Notes: generated by a model from the letters alone, not told the origin. Positions 34,533 through 43,726 are shown, counted from the first letter of the stretch. The stretch is 64,000 nucleotides of DNA from Oecophyllibacter saccharovorans (GCF_006542375.1 NZ_CP038143.1:620001-684000); one strand, 5' to 3'. Made by a program: numbers and translations.

Positions 34533-35495
34533 ATGACTCGTTTTCCCGATTCCGATTCCGCTGTACCGGAAATCCTGTCGCAGCAGCACAGTGGTTTTCC
34601 CCGGCGCCGGTTGCTGCAGACCCTGGCCCTGAGCGCGCTAGGCCTGTTCATCGGCCACTCCCTGGCAGGCGCGCAGGCTTCTGAGGCACCGGCACCCCTC
34701 AACCCGCCGAAAACACTGCGGATCGGCATCATGTCGGGCGAGGATGAAGACATCTGGGCCGTGGTGGCGAAAAATGCCGCCAGAGAAGGGCTCCGGCTGA
34801 AAATCGTGCCGTTCTCTGATTACACGGCCCCCAACCAGGCTCTGGATGAGCACGATATCGACGCGAATGCCTTTCAGCACTTGCCTTACCTGCAGGCCCA
34901 GAACAAGGCCCACAACTATCATTTCGTCCCGGTCGGCAACACATTCTTCCAGCCCATCGGGCTGTATTCCCACCACTATCATGCGCCTGCCGACCTGCCG
35001 CACGGCGCGCGGATCGGGCTGCCCAACGATCCGAGCAATGAAGGGCGCGCCCTGCGGATGCTGCAGGCAATGGGGCTGATTTCTGTTGCGCCGGAAGCCG
35101 GATTGTTCCCCACCGCACTCGATGTCAGCACCAATCCCCATGACCTGCAGTTTCAGGAGCTGGATGCCGGTGTCATCGGGCGGTCGCTTCCCGACCTCGA
35201 TGCGGCCGTCGTCAACACGGACTGGGCTTACAAGGCCGGAATTGACGTCAGGAAAGACCGGATCGGCACGGAGACGATGAAGGACAATCCTTACGTCAAC
35301 TTCATCGCCGTCAATGCCTCAGACGCGAAAGCACCCTGGGTGCCCCTGCTGGTCCGCGCCTTCCAGCAACCTGACGTGCGGGCTGAGATTGAAAAGGTTT
35401 ATCACGGTACCACCGTACCGGGCTGGACAGAAGCGGGACAGGAGGCTGCAACCACTGCTGAAGGGCCCGGCAGTGACGGAAAGACGCCTTCATGA
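34533..35495 (+). CDS. metQ: Methionine ABC transporter substrate-binding protein MetQ
   Basis: MetQ (NlpA family) captures methionine in the periplasm for MetNI. The 320-residue product has an Arg-rich, Tat-like signal (PRRRLLQTLALSALGLF) and lacks a lipobox Cys, so it looks soluble rather than a lipoprotein. The body has LRIGIMSGEDEDIW, YTAPNQALDEHDIDANAFQH, IGLPNDPSNEGRAL and a late ENPYVN-like DNPYVNFIA, all typical of the family. AAGGG precedes the ATG. It overlaps metN by four bases (35492-35495), and the gene order metQ-metN-metI is a variant of the usual metNIQ. Confidence 0.94.
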   Translation: MTRFPDSDSAVPEILSQQHSGFPRRRLLQTLALSALGLFIGHSLAGAQASEAPAPLNPPKTLRIGIMSGEDEDIWAVVAKNAAREGLRLKIVPFSDYTAPNQALDEHDIDANAFQHLPYLQAQNKAHNYHFVPVGNTFFQPIGLYSHHYHAPADLPHGARIGLPNDPSNEGRALRMLQAMGLISVAPEAGLFPTALDVSTNPHDLQFQELDAGVIGRSLPDLDAAVVNTDWAYKAGIDVRKDRIGTETMKDNPYVNFIAVNASDAKAPWVPLLVRAFQQPDVRAEIEKVYHGTTVPGWTEAGQEAATTAEGPGSDGKTPS

Positions 35496-36643
35496 GCCAG
35501 GAGGCGGGAGCACAGGAAAAGGCTCCGGATGTATTGCTGGCAGTCGAGCATGTCTCGCGCAGTTTTAGCACCGGTGCCTCAACCCCGCCTGTGCCGGCCC
35601 TGAAGGACGTTTCCTTCACGGTGCGGCGTGGCGAGGTGGTGGGGCTGATCGGGCGGTCAGGCGCAGGCAAGTCCACATTGCTGCGCTGCCTGTGCGCGCT
35701 TGAGCGGCCGCAGGAAGGGCGCATCCTTTTCAACGGCCAGGACCTTGCCGCCCTGCCTGAAACCCGGCTGATCGACGTGCGACGCAGGATCGGGCTGGTC
35801 TTCCAGCATTTCAACCTGCTCAATTCGCGCAATGTCGCAGGCAACATCGCCCTCTCCCTGCAGATCGCAGGCTGGCCGCGCGCCAGGCAGAAGGAACGGG
35901 TGGCGGAGCTGCTGAAGCTGGTAGGGCTGGAAGGATTTGAGCGGAAATATCCCTCCCAGCTTTCAGGCGGACAGAAACAGCGCGTCGGTATCGCACGCGC
36001 CTTGGCTGCCAAGCCGGATCTGCTGCTCTGCGATGAAGCCACCTCGGCCTTGGACCCGGAATCAACAGCTGCGATTCTCAATCTGCTTGAGGAGATCAAC
36101 CGTTCCCTGGGGCTGACGATCGTGCTCATCACCCATGAGATGGACGTCGTCAAACGCTTCGCGCGCCGGGTACTGGTGCTCGACCACGGCAGTCTGGTCG
36201 AAGACGGCACAATGATGGACTTCCTGCGCAACAGAGCCCGCAATCCCGCCCTATCGCCTCTGCTTGCAGAGATCCAACCCCAGCTGCCCCCAACCTACAG
36301 CAGTCGGCTGGCGCCTCTGCCCGTCACGTTCCGCCCGGAAGCGAAGGACAGGGCATGGGAAGAAAGCTGGCGTGAGCTCCTGACCCATAGCCCCGGCGCT
36401 CAACTGATAATGCGCCTGGTGCTCGACAGCCGCACGGCCATTTCTCCTCTCTTCTCTGATCTCGACCGTCGCTTCGAGGTGGAAACCCATCTCCTGCAGG
36501 GCGGCGTGGGAACGATCGGCGAGGCTCTGGCCGGCGACATGATCATCGGGCTGACCGGGCACCGGGTGCCCGAAACCGTGCGCTATCTGCAGGAACGCGC
36601 ATCCGGCATGGAGGTTCTGGGCTATGTCCCCTCTGATCGTTAA
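35492..36643 (+). CDS. metN: Methionine ABC transporter ATP-binding protein MetN
   Basis: MetN is the ATPase of the methionine importer. The 383-residue product has Walker A GRSGAGKSTLLR, the Q-loop VFQHFNLL, the signature LSGGQKQRVGIARAL, Walker B LLLCDEATSALDP and the switch His in ITHEMDVV. The last 90 residues (RLVLDSRTAISPLFSDLDRRFEVE onward) form a NIL domain, where methionine binds to inhibit transport when the cell is replete. The start overlaps metQ and the end overlaps metI by 20 bases. About 25 extra residues lie at the N-terminus compared with E. coli MetN. Confidence 0.96.
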   Translation: MSQEAGAQEKAPDVLLAVEHVSRSFSTGASTPPVPALKDVSFTVRRGEVVGLIGRSGAGKSTLLRCLCALERPQEGRILFNGQDLAALPETRLIDVRRRIGLVFQHFNLLNSRNVAGNIALSLQIAGWPRARQKERVAELLKLVGLEGFERKYPSQLSGGQKQRVGIARALAAKPDLLLCDEATSALDPESTAAILNLLEEINRSLGLTIVLITHEMDVVKRFARRVLVLDHGSLVEDGTMMDFLRNRARNPALSPLLAEIQPQLPPTYSSRLAPLPVTFRPEAKDRAWEESWRELLTHSPGAQLIMRLVLDSRTAISPLFSDLDRRFEVETHLLQGGVGTIGEALAGDMIIGLTGHRVPETVRYLQERASGMEVLGYVPSDR

Positions 36644-37274
36644 GCTCATCTGGCAAAGCACGCTCCAGACGCTGGAAATGGTCTTCGCCTCCACCGCTAT
36701 CGCGGTTGCGGTCGGGCTGCCACTGGCCGTTTTTCTCATCGCCACCGGTCCCGCGAAGCTGTACCGCCTGCCGGTTCTGCCGCGCCTGATCGGGCTTCTG
36801 GTTGATGCCGCGCGCGCCGTGCCGTTCATCATCCTGCTGGTGGTGCTTATTCCCGTCACGCGCTTCATCGCCGGCACCTCCCTGGGTACAGCAGCTGCCA
36901 TCGTTCCGCTCTCGATCGCGGCTATTCCCTATTTCGCCCGCATTGCCGAGGTTGCGCTGGCAGAGGTGGATCCAGGCCTGATCGATGCCGTCCGCGCCAT
37001 GGGTGGCACGCGCCTGAGCATCATCCGCTCCGTGCTGCTGCCTGAAGCCATGCCGGGCCTTATCGGCGGGCTGACGGTCACGCTCATCACCATGGTCGGC
37101 GCTTCAGCCATGGCAGGCATGATCGGCGCGGGGGGGCTGGGCGATCTGGCCATCCGTTACGGCTACCAGCGTTACAACACCACCGTCATGATCTGGGTGG
37201 TGGTGGTGCTGATTGTCATGGTGTGCCTGATGCAATGGGGCGGCAATGCCCTGGCGCGGCGTCTGCGTCGCTGA
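36624..37274 (+). CDS. metI: Methionine ABC transporter permease MetI
   Basis: MetI forms the membrane channel of the methionine importer. The 216-residue product has five predicted TMs and the coupling loop VRAMGGTRLSIIRSVLLPEAMPG (EAA motif with the conserved G and P) that contacts MetN. It overlaps metN by 20 bases, so the three genes form one tightly coupled operon. The length is normal for the family. Confidence 0.95.
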   Translation: MSPLIVKLIWQSTLQTLEMVFASTAIAVAVGLPLAVFLIATGPAKLYRLPVLPRLIGLLVDAARAVPFIILLVVLIPVTRFIAGTSLGTAAAIVPLSIAAIPYFARIAEVALAEVDPGLIDAVRAMGGTRLSIIRSVLLPEAMPGLIGGLTVTLITMVGASAMAGMIGAGGLGDLAIRYGYQRYNTTVMIWVVVVLIVMVCLMQWGGNALARRLRR

Positions 37275-37425
37275 ACCCCAGCTCCAGCGCAGCAGAGGCT
37301 CAGGCCGTGTGAGGCTTCAGAAGCCCTGGCATGGCCCCTATACGGAACGGCCTGGGCGCGTTAAAGCTCTGGAAAGAAATAGATCACGCATTGAGCATTT
37401 TCAAGCAGCATTTTCAGGTCACGTC

Positions 37426-38133
37426 ATGGCGACACATCCCCCCATTCCGCCCCAGCCCCAGCAGAGACTGGTGCGGGATTCAGACCCCAGAGCGGGGCGC
37501 AAGCCGGTCACGCCCCGGCCAGGCGCCAATCCCGGCAGCAGCTTCAACCCTGCAACGGCTGGCTGGGCGGTGGAAGCCGAACGCCGCTACCCGGAAGCCT
37601 TCAGCCTGTTCCAGCCCCTGCTCAAAGAGACCACGACAGGCATGGAACGCCATTATCTGGGCGAGAGCTCAGTGGACGGCCTGTTCGAGGGAAGTTTCCT
37701 GATTCTGCTCCTGCTGGGCACGGGTTGGACGATGCACAAACTTCTGGCCCCGACCTGGACAGACCCCTTTCTGCCTCTCGGCCGCTGGGTGGTGCTGATC
37801 GGCCTTCTGGCCCTGGTGGGGATTATGCTGTTTCTGTGGGGCTTTGCCCATTACCTGCGCCGCCATACCCCTGCCCTGCATCTCTACCAGGGGCAGGGCG
37901 CTGAGATCGCCGCTTTCTGGCAGGGGCTTCTGGCACACCAGCCCGACCCGCAGACCGCGCGCGAGGAAGCGCAGGACTTTCTGGCCAGCTGGCAGGCCCG
38001 TGAAGCCCGGCTGCATGTCGATGCCTTTCCGGAGTGGGAAAAACGGGCGCTGTTACGCACAGCCGTGCAGTGGGGGATCTTCTTCTTCAGCGTGATCGGG
38101 CTGGTTTATTACTTCCTCTTCTGCGGTGCCTGA
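37426..38133 (+). CDS. Hypothetical membrane protein
   Basis: A 235-residue protein with a Pro-rich polar N-terminus (about 55 residues), two central membrane helices (about residues 88-103 and 120-142, FLILLLLGTGW and WVVLIGLLALVGIMLFLWG) and a third at the C-terminus (GIFFFSVIGLVYYFLF). The soluble stretch between the second and third TMs is Gln/Ala/Glu-rich. Start was set at ATG 37426; the longer frame to 37246 overlaps metI and is improbable. No family is recognised. It lies 151 bases after metI and could be separately transcribed. Confidence 0.65.
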   Translation: MATHPPIPPQPQQRLVRDSDPRAGRKPVTPRPGANPGSSFNPATAGWAVEAERRYPEAFSLFQPLLKETTTGMERHYLGESSVDGLFEGSFLILLLLGTGWTMHKLLAPTWTDPFLPLGRWVVLIGLLALVGIMLFLWGFAHYLRRHTPALHLYQGQGAEIAAFWQGLLAHQPDPQTAREEAQDFLASWQAREARLHVDAFPEWEKRALLRTAVQWGIFFFSVIGLVYYFLFCGA

Positions 38134-38139
38134 GCAGGC

Positions 38140-38463
38140 TCAGCGGATCTCGCGCACGTAGAAGCAGGATGTGACCAGCACGGTAATGAGGGTAAAGGCA
38201 AAGAGAATCAGCGTGAGCAGGGCCAGCCAGGGGGAGTTCAGCCCCTTGGCGACCAGGGCGGTCACGCAGCTGGCCAATGCCATGATCAATCCGGTCAGGG
38301 AAAAACAGGCCCGCTGCCAGTAGCGGGCTTTCACCTTTTCCTGATCAGCAGGCGCATAAGCTTCGTAAGCTGAAACGATAGCGCCCATAAAAACAAGAAT
38401 CAGACCGGCCAGCGCAGTCGAAGCGGTAACCAGATCATCCATCAGATCGAGAAGCTGCATCAT
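38140..38463 (-). CDS. Hypothetical small membrane protein
   Basis: A 107-residue protein with three predicted TMs (ALAGLILVFMGAIVSAY, ACFSLTGLIMALASCVTALVA and LALLTLILFAFTLITVLVTSCF) joined by a short charged loop (ADQEKVKARYWQRA). Two adjacent ATG codons could start it; AAGGG fits the second better. It is convergent with the preceding membrane protein, stops six bases apart. No function is recognised. Confidence 0.65.
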   Translation of the reverse strand: MMQLLDLMDDLVTASTALAGLILVFMGAIVSAYEAYAPADQEKVKARYWQRACFSLTGLIMALASCVTALVAKGLNSPWLALLTLILFAFTLITVLVTSCFYVREIR

Positions 38464-38646
38464 TTGCCCTTTCTAACGTCTCCTGCCGGCAGGGCGGTAG
38501 GGGGAAGGGGGGATATTTCCCCTTGCCGTGAAGTAAAAACCGGAAAAGACGGGCAGAAGAAATTGTGATTCTTCCCAAAAGCAGGCAGACTGCCGCTCAG
38601 ACGCCCTCAGGGTTCTCTTCCGGTTCTAGCAGGCACGCAGTTCAGC

Positions 38647-39447
38647 ATGGTCCTATCCTCCACTACCCCGCTTCAGCGCCAGATCACTCAGCGCATGGCG
38701 CAGGCAGGCTACACACAGCATACCCTGGCCCTGGCTGCGGGAGTGGGGCAGACCTATATCCGCGACATTCTCTCCGGCCGCTCACGTGAGCCCCGTCCCA
38801 GCAAGCTCACCCTGATTGCCGAGGCGCTGAACTGCACGCTGCCGGACCTTCTCGAGGAGGAAAATGCTTTCCGGCCCCCTTCTGTGCCTGAGTGGGAGGT
38901 GGAAGTGCGCGGCTCGGTCCAGGCCGGCATGTGGCGCGAAAGCACGGAATGGCCCACTTCCGACCGCTTCCGCGTGGCCCTGCCGACAGAAGCCCAGTGG
39001 CGTGACCGCGCGCCTTACGGACTTCTGGTGGAAGGGTTGTCGATGAATCTCATCTTTCCGCCCGGAACCATCGCTGTGGTGGTCAATTTCAGCGAAGCCC
39101 GACGCCAACCCCAGAATGGTGATTACGTGGTGGTGGCGCGGCGTGATCCGTTTGGAGACAGCTACGAAGCCACCATCAAGGCGCTTCAGCTCTGCGGGGA
39201 CGGGCGGGTGCTGCTCTGGCCGCGCAGCACGGCACCGGAATTCCAGACCCCGCTTGAACTCCCCCCCCTGCCTTCCCGGAACAGTTCCCGAACTCAAAAC
39301 GCGCTTGCCCGCAAGCAGGCTTCCCAGGACTGGGACCAGGATTTCTTCACTGAAGAAACGGAACATGATCCGGCCGGCGCGCCTGATGTCATCGTACAGG
39401 GGCTGGTGATCGGTTACTATTCCCCTCAGCCGAGGGCGGAATTCTAG
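38647..39447 (+). CDS. XRE-type repressor with S24 (LexA/CI-like) peptidase domain
   Basis: A 266-residue regulator. Residues about 8-75 form a helix-turn-helix (TQHTLALAAGVGQTYIRDILSGR), and residues about 90-260 resemble the S24 self-cleaving domain. An Ala-Gly pair in RGSVQAGMW fits the cleavage site, the Ser in VEGLSMN fits the nucleophile and the Lys in EATIKAL fits the general base. Such proteins act like phage CI or LexA and are inactivated by RecA-triggered self-cleavage. No phage genes flank it, so it is an orphan. A long insert near the C-terminus (about residues 200-240) is unusual. Targets are unknown. Confidence 0.85.
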   Translation: MVLSSTTPLQRQITQRMAQAGYTQHTLALAAGVGQTYIRDILSGRSREPRPSKLTLIAEALNCTLPDLLEEENAFRPPSVPEWEVEVRGSVQAGMWRESTEWPTSDRFRVALPTEAQWRDRAPYGLLVEGLSMNLIFPPGTIAVVVNFSEARRQPQNGDYVVVARRDPFGDSYEATIKALQLCGDGRVLLWPRSTAPEFQTPLELPPLPSRNSSRTQNALARKQASQDWDQDFFTEETEHDPAGAPDVIVQGLVIGYYSPQPRAEF

Positions 39448-39724
39448 AATTCTCTGAAAGCTTCATCCGGCCAAACCCGCCCTGGCTGATTACAGACATG
39501 TAGACCCTGCTTTGGAGTCGGGGCCGGATATCCGCGCTTCCGAAGCCCAAGAAATTCTCATCTTGCTTTTTGTGAAAAATCACAATACAAATAAAGACAC
39601 TCTTCGAGGGTCCTTGTAGTGGTCCCTCTCACGCGGGAAGGCGCAAGATTCTGCCCGCATATCTTACAGTTGCTCCTGCCCGCCTTCACCAGAAACCGAG
39701 GACGGACAGGTCGGGAGTCTGACA
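39448..39724. other. Intergenic region with an imperfect hairpin
   Basis: About 277 bases between the S24 repressor and the small ORF. An imperfect hairpin GAGGGTCC/GGTCCCTC lies at 39606-39628 next to an AT-rich patch (39560-39600) that could be a promoter. A palindrome GAATTCTAGAATTC overlaps the repressor stop. No known RNA family was recognised. Confidence 0.4.
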
Positions 39725-39937
39725 ATGAAATTCCGTTTCCGTTCCAACAGCCGGTCCCCTTCCGCGCCTCTTTCCGTCCGTGATCTCTTTGCCAACCTGC
39801 ATGAGATCTCCTTTTCCAATGATCTGCCGGCGCTGACCGATATCGTGGCCTGGTCTGAACGCCAGGGCATTCCCATGCAGATTCACATGGGCGGCAAATC
39901 CAAGCCTGCTTCGACCAACACGCGTCCCAGGCCCTGA
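39725..39937 (+). CDS. Small hypothetical protein
   Basis: A 70-residue reading frame with a good ribosome site (GGGAG, about eight bases before the ATG) and codon use like the surrounding genes. The N-terminus is basic (KFRFRSNSRS), followed by LSVRDLFANLHEISFS and a Lys/Pro/Arg-rich tail. No signal peptide, membrane helix or known domain is apparent. The ribosome site and codon pattern argue that it is real, but nothing in the sequence gives a function. Confidence 0.5.
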   Translation: MKFRFRSNSRSPSAPLSVRDLFANLHEISFSNDLPALTDIVAWSERQGIPMQIHMGGKSKPASTNTRPRP

Positions 39938-40176
39938 GTTCCATTCTGGAAATTCTGCAGCAGCACTGACTGCCGCCCTGTTGGGAACCCACCCGTTCCA
40001 GCGTGTCATTTCGGGCACGTAAACAGGCAAAACTCCTCCCAGGCCGTTGCTCCCGGCCGGGAGACTCCTTATGAAAACTCTCTTTGGATTTGGAAATGCA
40101 ACCGGGAAGCGCTGGGCTTGCCAATGGCCGCCCTCCTGCTTCTCCAAGCAACAGCCGAGGTGTTTTCCCCAACGAA

Positions 40177-41472
40177 ATGAAGACGGTTCCCCTTTCCGCT
40201 CTCCTGCCGGATTCCTTTTCTCCACCCCCTGATGGGGGTTCTATCGTCTTCAAAAAGCCGATTTCCGATACCCTTAAAGCTGGCCGTTATTTCAGCAGGC
40301 TGATCCTGTCAGTCATTTTGTCAGGGCCAGTTGCGTCTTCATATGCAGTTTCTGTTGCCCAGGCAGCTGTGCCTTCCAACCCTGAAACGGGTCAGGTCAC
40401 ACCGAATGCCATCCGCACCGGTCTGGCCAATGCCCGGCAAGCGGCTTCCATGAACAGCCAGGCACCTACGCCAGGCTTGCGGACTGCCTCGGACAAAGCA
40501 GGGAAGGCTGTTACAAAAACGGATGGGAAACCCGGCGCCAGCGCTTCGCTCACGCCGCACCGGAAGTCATTCTGGACCCGCCTGAACGATTTTCTCAATA
40601 CCGAAACCCCGGAACAATGGGCAACCGGACCGCTTTACGCGCTTTTTCCGGCATTGGATGAAGCCGGACAGGTCGTGTTCGAGCCCTATACCCAGTTTTC
40701 CGTCCCCCGCGGCAGTTTCGGCCCCAAAGGCCACCGGGATCCGCATGATCCCTCGCAGGCCAGCGTGCAGGCCTACTGGTTCTTCAACTATGCCATCACC
40801 GATCACCTCACTGTGGCCACTTATCCCACCTGGGGCTACAGCTGGGGGGGACACCAGAAAGCCTCTTCCGTTGAGTTTCAGGATCTGCCGGTTGATTTTG
40901 AATACCGCTTCACCGATACCTATGCCCCGTCCCTGACGGCCTATCTGGGCTTTGTCGCGCCGACAGGGCATTTCTCCAACCTCCGCAATCCCGCCAATGG
41001 CGTGGGGGCCGGGGTGTGGAGCATTCATTATGCGCTGGAAGGGCTGATGACCTTTCCCTTTTTCAAGCACGCGCTCAATGTCTATTTCTGGGGCGAGGAA
41101 TGGCAGCCCGTCAGCACGGCCCGGCTGCACAATGTCAGCGTTTACGGCACGGATCACGGCTTTCGCGGCCATGCCCATGTCGGCGCCAATGGCGATGCGG
41201 GCGCCAGTTTTGAATTCGGCATCACGCGGGAATTCCTGTTCGCCATCGACATGTATCAGAGCTGGGGGGCCAGCACGGTTACGCGTGGCCACCAGGATGG
41301 GGTGCACCAGTACGACCGCACGGGATGGTCCACCAGCTTCAACCTTGCCCCCGCACTGGAATATAACTGGAACCCCAACTGGGGGGTGATCATGGGGGTG
41401 ATCGTACCGACCATGGGCCACAACACTGATGCGGCCCTGCAACCTCAAGTTGCCATCAGCTCCGTATTCTAG
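40177..41472 (+). CDS. Putative outer-membrane beta-barrel transport protein
   Basis: A 431-residue protein with a late signal peptide (RYFSRLILSVILSGPVASSYAVSVAQA, split across residues about 34-60), a low-complexity linker, then alternating polar/hydrophobic strands rich in Tyr, Trp and Gly (FNYAITDHLTVATYPTWGYSWG, GAGVWSIHYALEG). The barrel part resembles the transporter family named after MetA of phenol degradation, but this is a loose match. The start is uncertain: ATG 40177 lacks a ribosome site and lies inside the stop of an 18-codon upstream frame. A TTG at 40084 in the same frame is less likely. Substrate unknown. Confidence 0.65.
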   Translation: MKTVPLSALLPDSFSPPPDGGSIVFKKPISDTLKAGRYFSRLILSVILSGPVASSYAVSVAQAAVPSNPETGQVTPNAIRTGLANARQAASMNSQAPTPGLRTASDKAGKAVTKTDGKPGASASLTPHRKSFWTRLNDFLNTETPEQWATGPLYALFPALDEAGQVVFEPYTQFSVPRGSFGPKGHRDPHDPSQASVQAYWFFNYAITDHLTVATYPTWGYSWGGHQKASSVEFQDLPVDFEYRFTDTYAPSLTAYLGFVAPTGHFSNLRNPANGVGAGVWSIHYALEGLMTFPFFKHALNVYFWGEEWQPVSTARLHNVSVYGTDHGFRGHAHVGANGDAGASFEFGITREFLFAIDMYQSWGASTVTRGHQDGVHQYDRTGWSTSFNLAPALEYNWNPNWGVIMGVIVPTMGHNTDAALQPQVAISSVF

Positions 41473-41572
41473 AAATTCCGATTCTCATCGCAACACTCTC
41501 TGGAAAATGCCCATAACGTTTCGTTTATGAAACTTATTGACTGAGCACCGGTCCTCGCGTTGTGATGAAACC

Positions 41573-42820
41573 ATGCCTTCTTGCCCCGGCTTCTTACTCA
41601 CAGACCGTATCATTGCAGCTGACGTTGCCGTTTCCTCCACCCGAATGTTGGTTGGCGCGACATCGGCCGTTTATATGCTGGGCAACGGAATCACCCTGGA
41701 AGGATTGGGCATGCTCAAGGCCGTTCAGGCTCTGACCATCCTGGGGTTCGGCACATTTGTCGGGTTCAGCTCTGGTCGGATTGACCGCAAGCTCCTGTTC
41801 CTGGCAGGCATTGCGCTCTGCTGCGCCTGGTTGCTGCTCTCCTGGACAGCCGTATGGATACCTCATGACAAGGTGAAGCCCTTACTGATCTTCATGGCAG
41901 CTGAAATCTGTAATGGCTGTTCCCTGGCGCTATTTCAGAACAATACCAATTCCTATCTGATTGACATTTACCAGGCCGAAGCCCCCGCAGCAGCTTCCAC
42001 AGAAAAACAGAGCACCGGACTTGAAAAACTCTTCGGCCAGCTTGGAAAACTGCATTTCTTTTTCATGGCCCTGGTCTCGCTGCTCAGCGGCACATTCTAT
42101 GCGCTTTTCCCGCGTCTGGAATTCCTTTATGCCGCTCTGCTTGCGGCTATAATCGGGGTGCTTGCCTGGTACTTTCTGCCCCCCTGCCTGGAAGAGAAAA
42201 GCCAGAAAGGCGGGGTTTTCCCTGGCGCTACAGCCTTCAGGCAGCTCCTCACTCTGTGCCGGCCACACAAAAGTGCATTGGCACTTTTCCTGCTGGCAGC
42301 CACGCTGTTTCAGGTAGTCATTCAGTACTGGCAACCCATGGCGGCTGTTTTTCCGCCCCTTGCCACGCATTCCGGCCTGTACGGTCTGATCCTGTTTCTA
42401 ATGCTCCTGGCTCAATCCGCAGCTGGTCATGTCCTGCAAAAAGCAGCCACTCATTTCACCTCTTCAAACCTTCGCCTATATCTCTGGCTCGCAGGTGGGC
42501 TCAGTCTCTTTGGATTCAGCGCCGGCCTGCTTTGGCATTGCCTGAGCGGACTTGTCATCGGTCTGGCAGCTTTCATGTTTGTGCTGCGACTGACCATGCT
42601 GCAGCTCAGCGCCGGGTTGCATGCAGAAATACCCTCCAGGCTCCGGCCCCGTTATGACATGACGCTCAATACGGTTCTGCGGCTCTGTACAGCAGCTGTC
42701 CTTCCCGGCGCAGGCGCATTGGCCACAGCATGGGGCCCGTTGAGCCTGCTCATCCCGGGGATCGGTTTTCTTCTGTTCCTTGGCCTGAAACCAGCAAAGC
42801 AAAGCTCACAGCCAGGCTGA
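41573..42820 (+). CDS. MFS-type transporter
   Basis: A 415-residue protein with about 12 predicted TMs. The first cytoplasmic loop carries FSSGRIDRKLLFLAG, the MFS motif A (GxxxDRxGR-like), and a long charged central loop separates the two halves (EAPAAASTEKQSTGLEK region is atypically placed near residue 140). The substrate cannot be predicted. ATG 41573 was preferred; a TTG at 41537 in frame is possible, and neither has a strong ribosome site. It lies about 100 bases after the barrel protein and could be transcribed with it. Confidence 0.75.
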   Translation: MPSCPGFLLTDRIIAADVAVSSTRMLVGATSAVYMLGNGITLEGLGMLKAVQALTILGFGTFVGFSSGRIDRKLLFLAGIALCCAWLLLSWTAVWIPHDKVKPLLIFMAAEICNGCSLALFQNNTNSYLIDIYQAEAPAAASTEKQSTGLEKLFGQLGKLHFFFMALVSLLSGTFYALFPRLEFLYAALLAAIIGVLAWYFLPPCLEEKSQKGGVFPGATAFRQLLTLCRPHKSALALFLLAATLFQVVIQYWQPMAAVFPPLATHSGLYGLILFLMLLAQSAAGHVLQKAATHFTSSNLRLYLWLAGGLSLFGFSAGLLWHCLSGLVIGLAAFMFVLRLTMLQLSAGLHAEIPSRLRPRYDMTLNTVLRLCTAAVLPGAGALATAWGPLSLLIPGIGFLLFLGLKPAKQSSQPG

Positions 42821-42831
42821 TCGGGTTTCTT

Positions 42832-43395
42832 TCAACCTGAAGAAGAGGCGCCCCTGTAATCGGGGCCCATCAGTTCCCGGAAAGTGCGTTCTTCCAGCTC
42901 ATTGATGAAGGTGCGGTACTGCTCATCGGTCATATTACCATAGCTGTGATGCGAGGTGGCGGCGATGTACTGGGCTGCGATATCGGTGGAGAACCAGTCT
43001 TTCAGGGCCTCGCGTGCCTCAACCCCTTCCGCGCCCAGGGTTTCAGCCAGGGTCCGGCCATTCCAGTGGCGGGCGGGGCGGCCCTGCGCTGTCGCGCCGC
43101 TGAACAGATCAGCATAGAGACCCGCCAGCTCTTCAAGCATGTGGATGGCACTGTCGCGTTCCTGAGCGGTTTTCGCCCCTTCGCGCATCTGCTCGCGGAT
43201 GATCCCGAAGAACTGGTCCACCAGCGCCTTTACGAGCTCCGGATCCGCCAGATCATATTCCTCTCCCCCCTCGGCGCGCAGGGAAGCCATGAACGCCTGC
43301 GCCTTGCGGGCCGTCGCGGTGCCGCCCTCCTCCCCTTCGGCCTGGCTGACAGGTTCAGAAGCGGCGGAAACAGGCGGGGCAGAATCAGACGTCAT
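42832..43395 (-). CDS. Hypothetical cytoplasmic protein
   Basis: A 187-residue acidic, Glu/Ala-rich protein without signal peptide or membrane helix. The middle is helical (LVKALVDQFFGIIREQMREG, HMLEELAGLYADLF) and the C-terminal part has HHSYGNMTDEQYRTFINELEERT. No family is recognised. It is convergent with the MFS transporter (11 bases between the stops). Codon use is normal for the region, so it is probably a real core gene. Confidence 0.7.
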   Translation of the reverse strand: MTSDSAPPVSAASEPVSQAEGEEGGTATARKAQAFMASLRAEGGEEYDLADPELVKALVDQFFGIIREQMREGAKTAQERDSAIHMLEELAGLYADLFSGATAQGRPARHWNGRTLAETLGAEGVEAREALKDWFSTDIAAQYIAATSHHSYGNMTDEQYRTFINELEERTFRELMGPDYRGASSSG

Positions 43396-43528
43396 GGAAA
43401 GCGCTTCACATAAGGAAAAATGAGCTGGAAACGACCTCTGAAGCGCAAGAGGCGAATGAAAACTGTCTTTGGGAAGTGTGAAATCACCTTCCGGATCACC
43501 GCAGCTTCAAGACATTTTCAAGAAGAAA

Positions 43529-43604
43529 TGGTGAACCGGGTGGGACTCGAACCCACGGCCATTCGATTAAAAGTCGAATGCTCTACCAACTGAGCTACCG
43601 GTTC
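43529..43604 (-). tRNA. tRNA-Lys (UUU anticodon)
   Basis: On the minus strand a 76-base cloverleaf can be folded: acceptor GAACCGG/CCGGTTC, D arm GCTC...GAGC, anticodon arm with loop CTTTTAA (anticodon TTT), T arm GTGGG-TTCGAGT-CCCAC, and an encoded CCA end. All stems pair fully. Confidence 0.97.
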
Positions 43605-43654
43605 ACGCAGCTGTGTTGTTAGCTTTCCGGGTGAAACCGGTCAAGGGTGGGGCC

Positions 43655-43708
43655 ACAAAAAACCCGCCTTCCTACACCGCCTGAAAAAGCGGGAGAAAAG
43701 CGGGTTTC
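43655..43708 (-). terminator. Probable terminator of the cyclophilin gene
   Basis: On the minus strand, 19 bases after the stop, AAACCCGC pairs with GCGGGTTT, and the distal arm leads into a T run. The loop is long (about 32 nt) and contains further pairing. Confidence 0.65.
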
Positions 43709-43726
43709 AAAGAGCCCGGAACAGCC

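Noticed and set aside
39558-40253. A 231-codon minus-strand frame opposite the small ORF and the barrel protein start.
   Set aside because: No ribosome site, Arg/Ser-rich composition and conflict with better-supported plus-strand frames.
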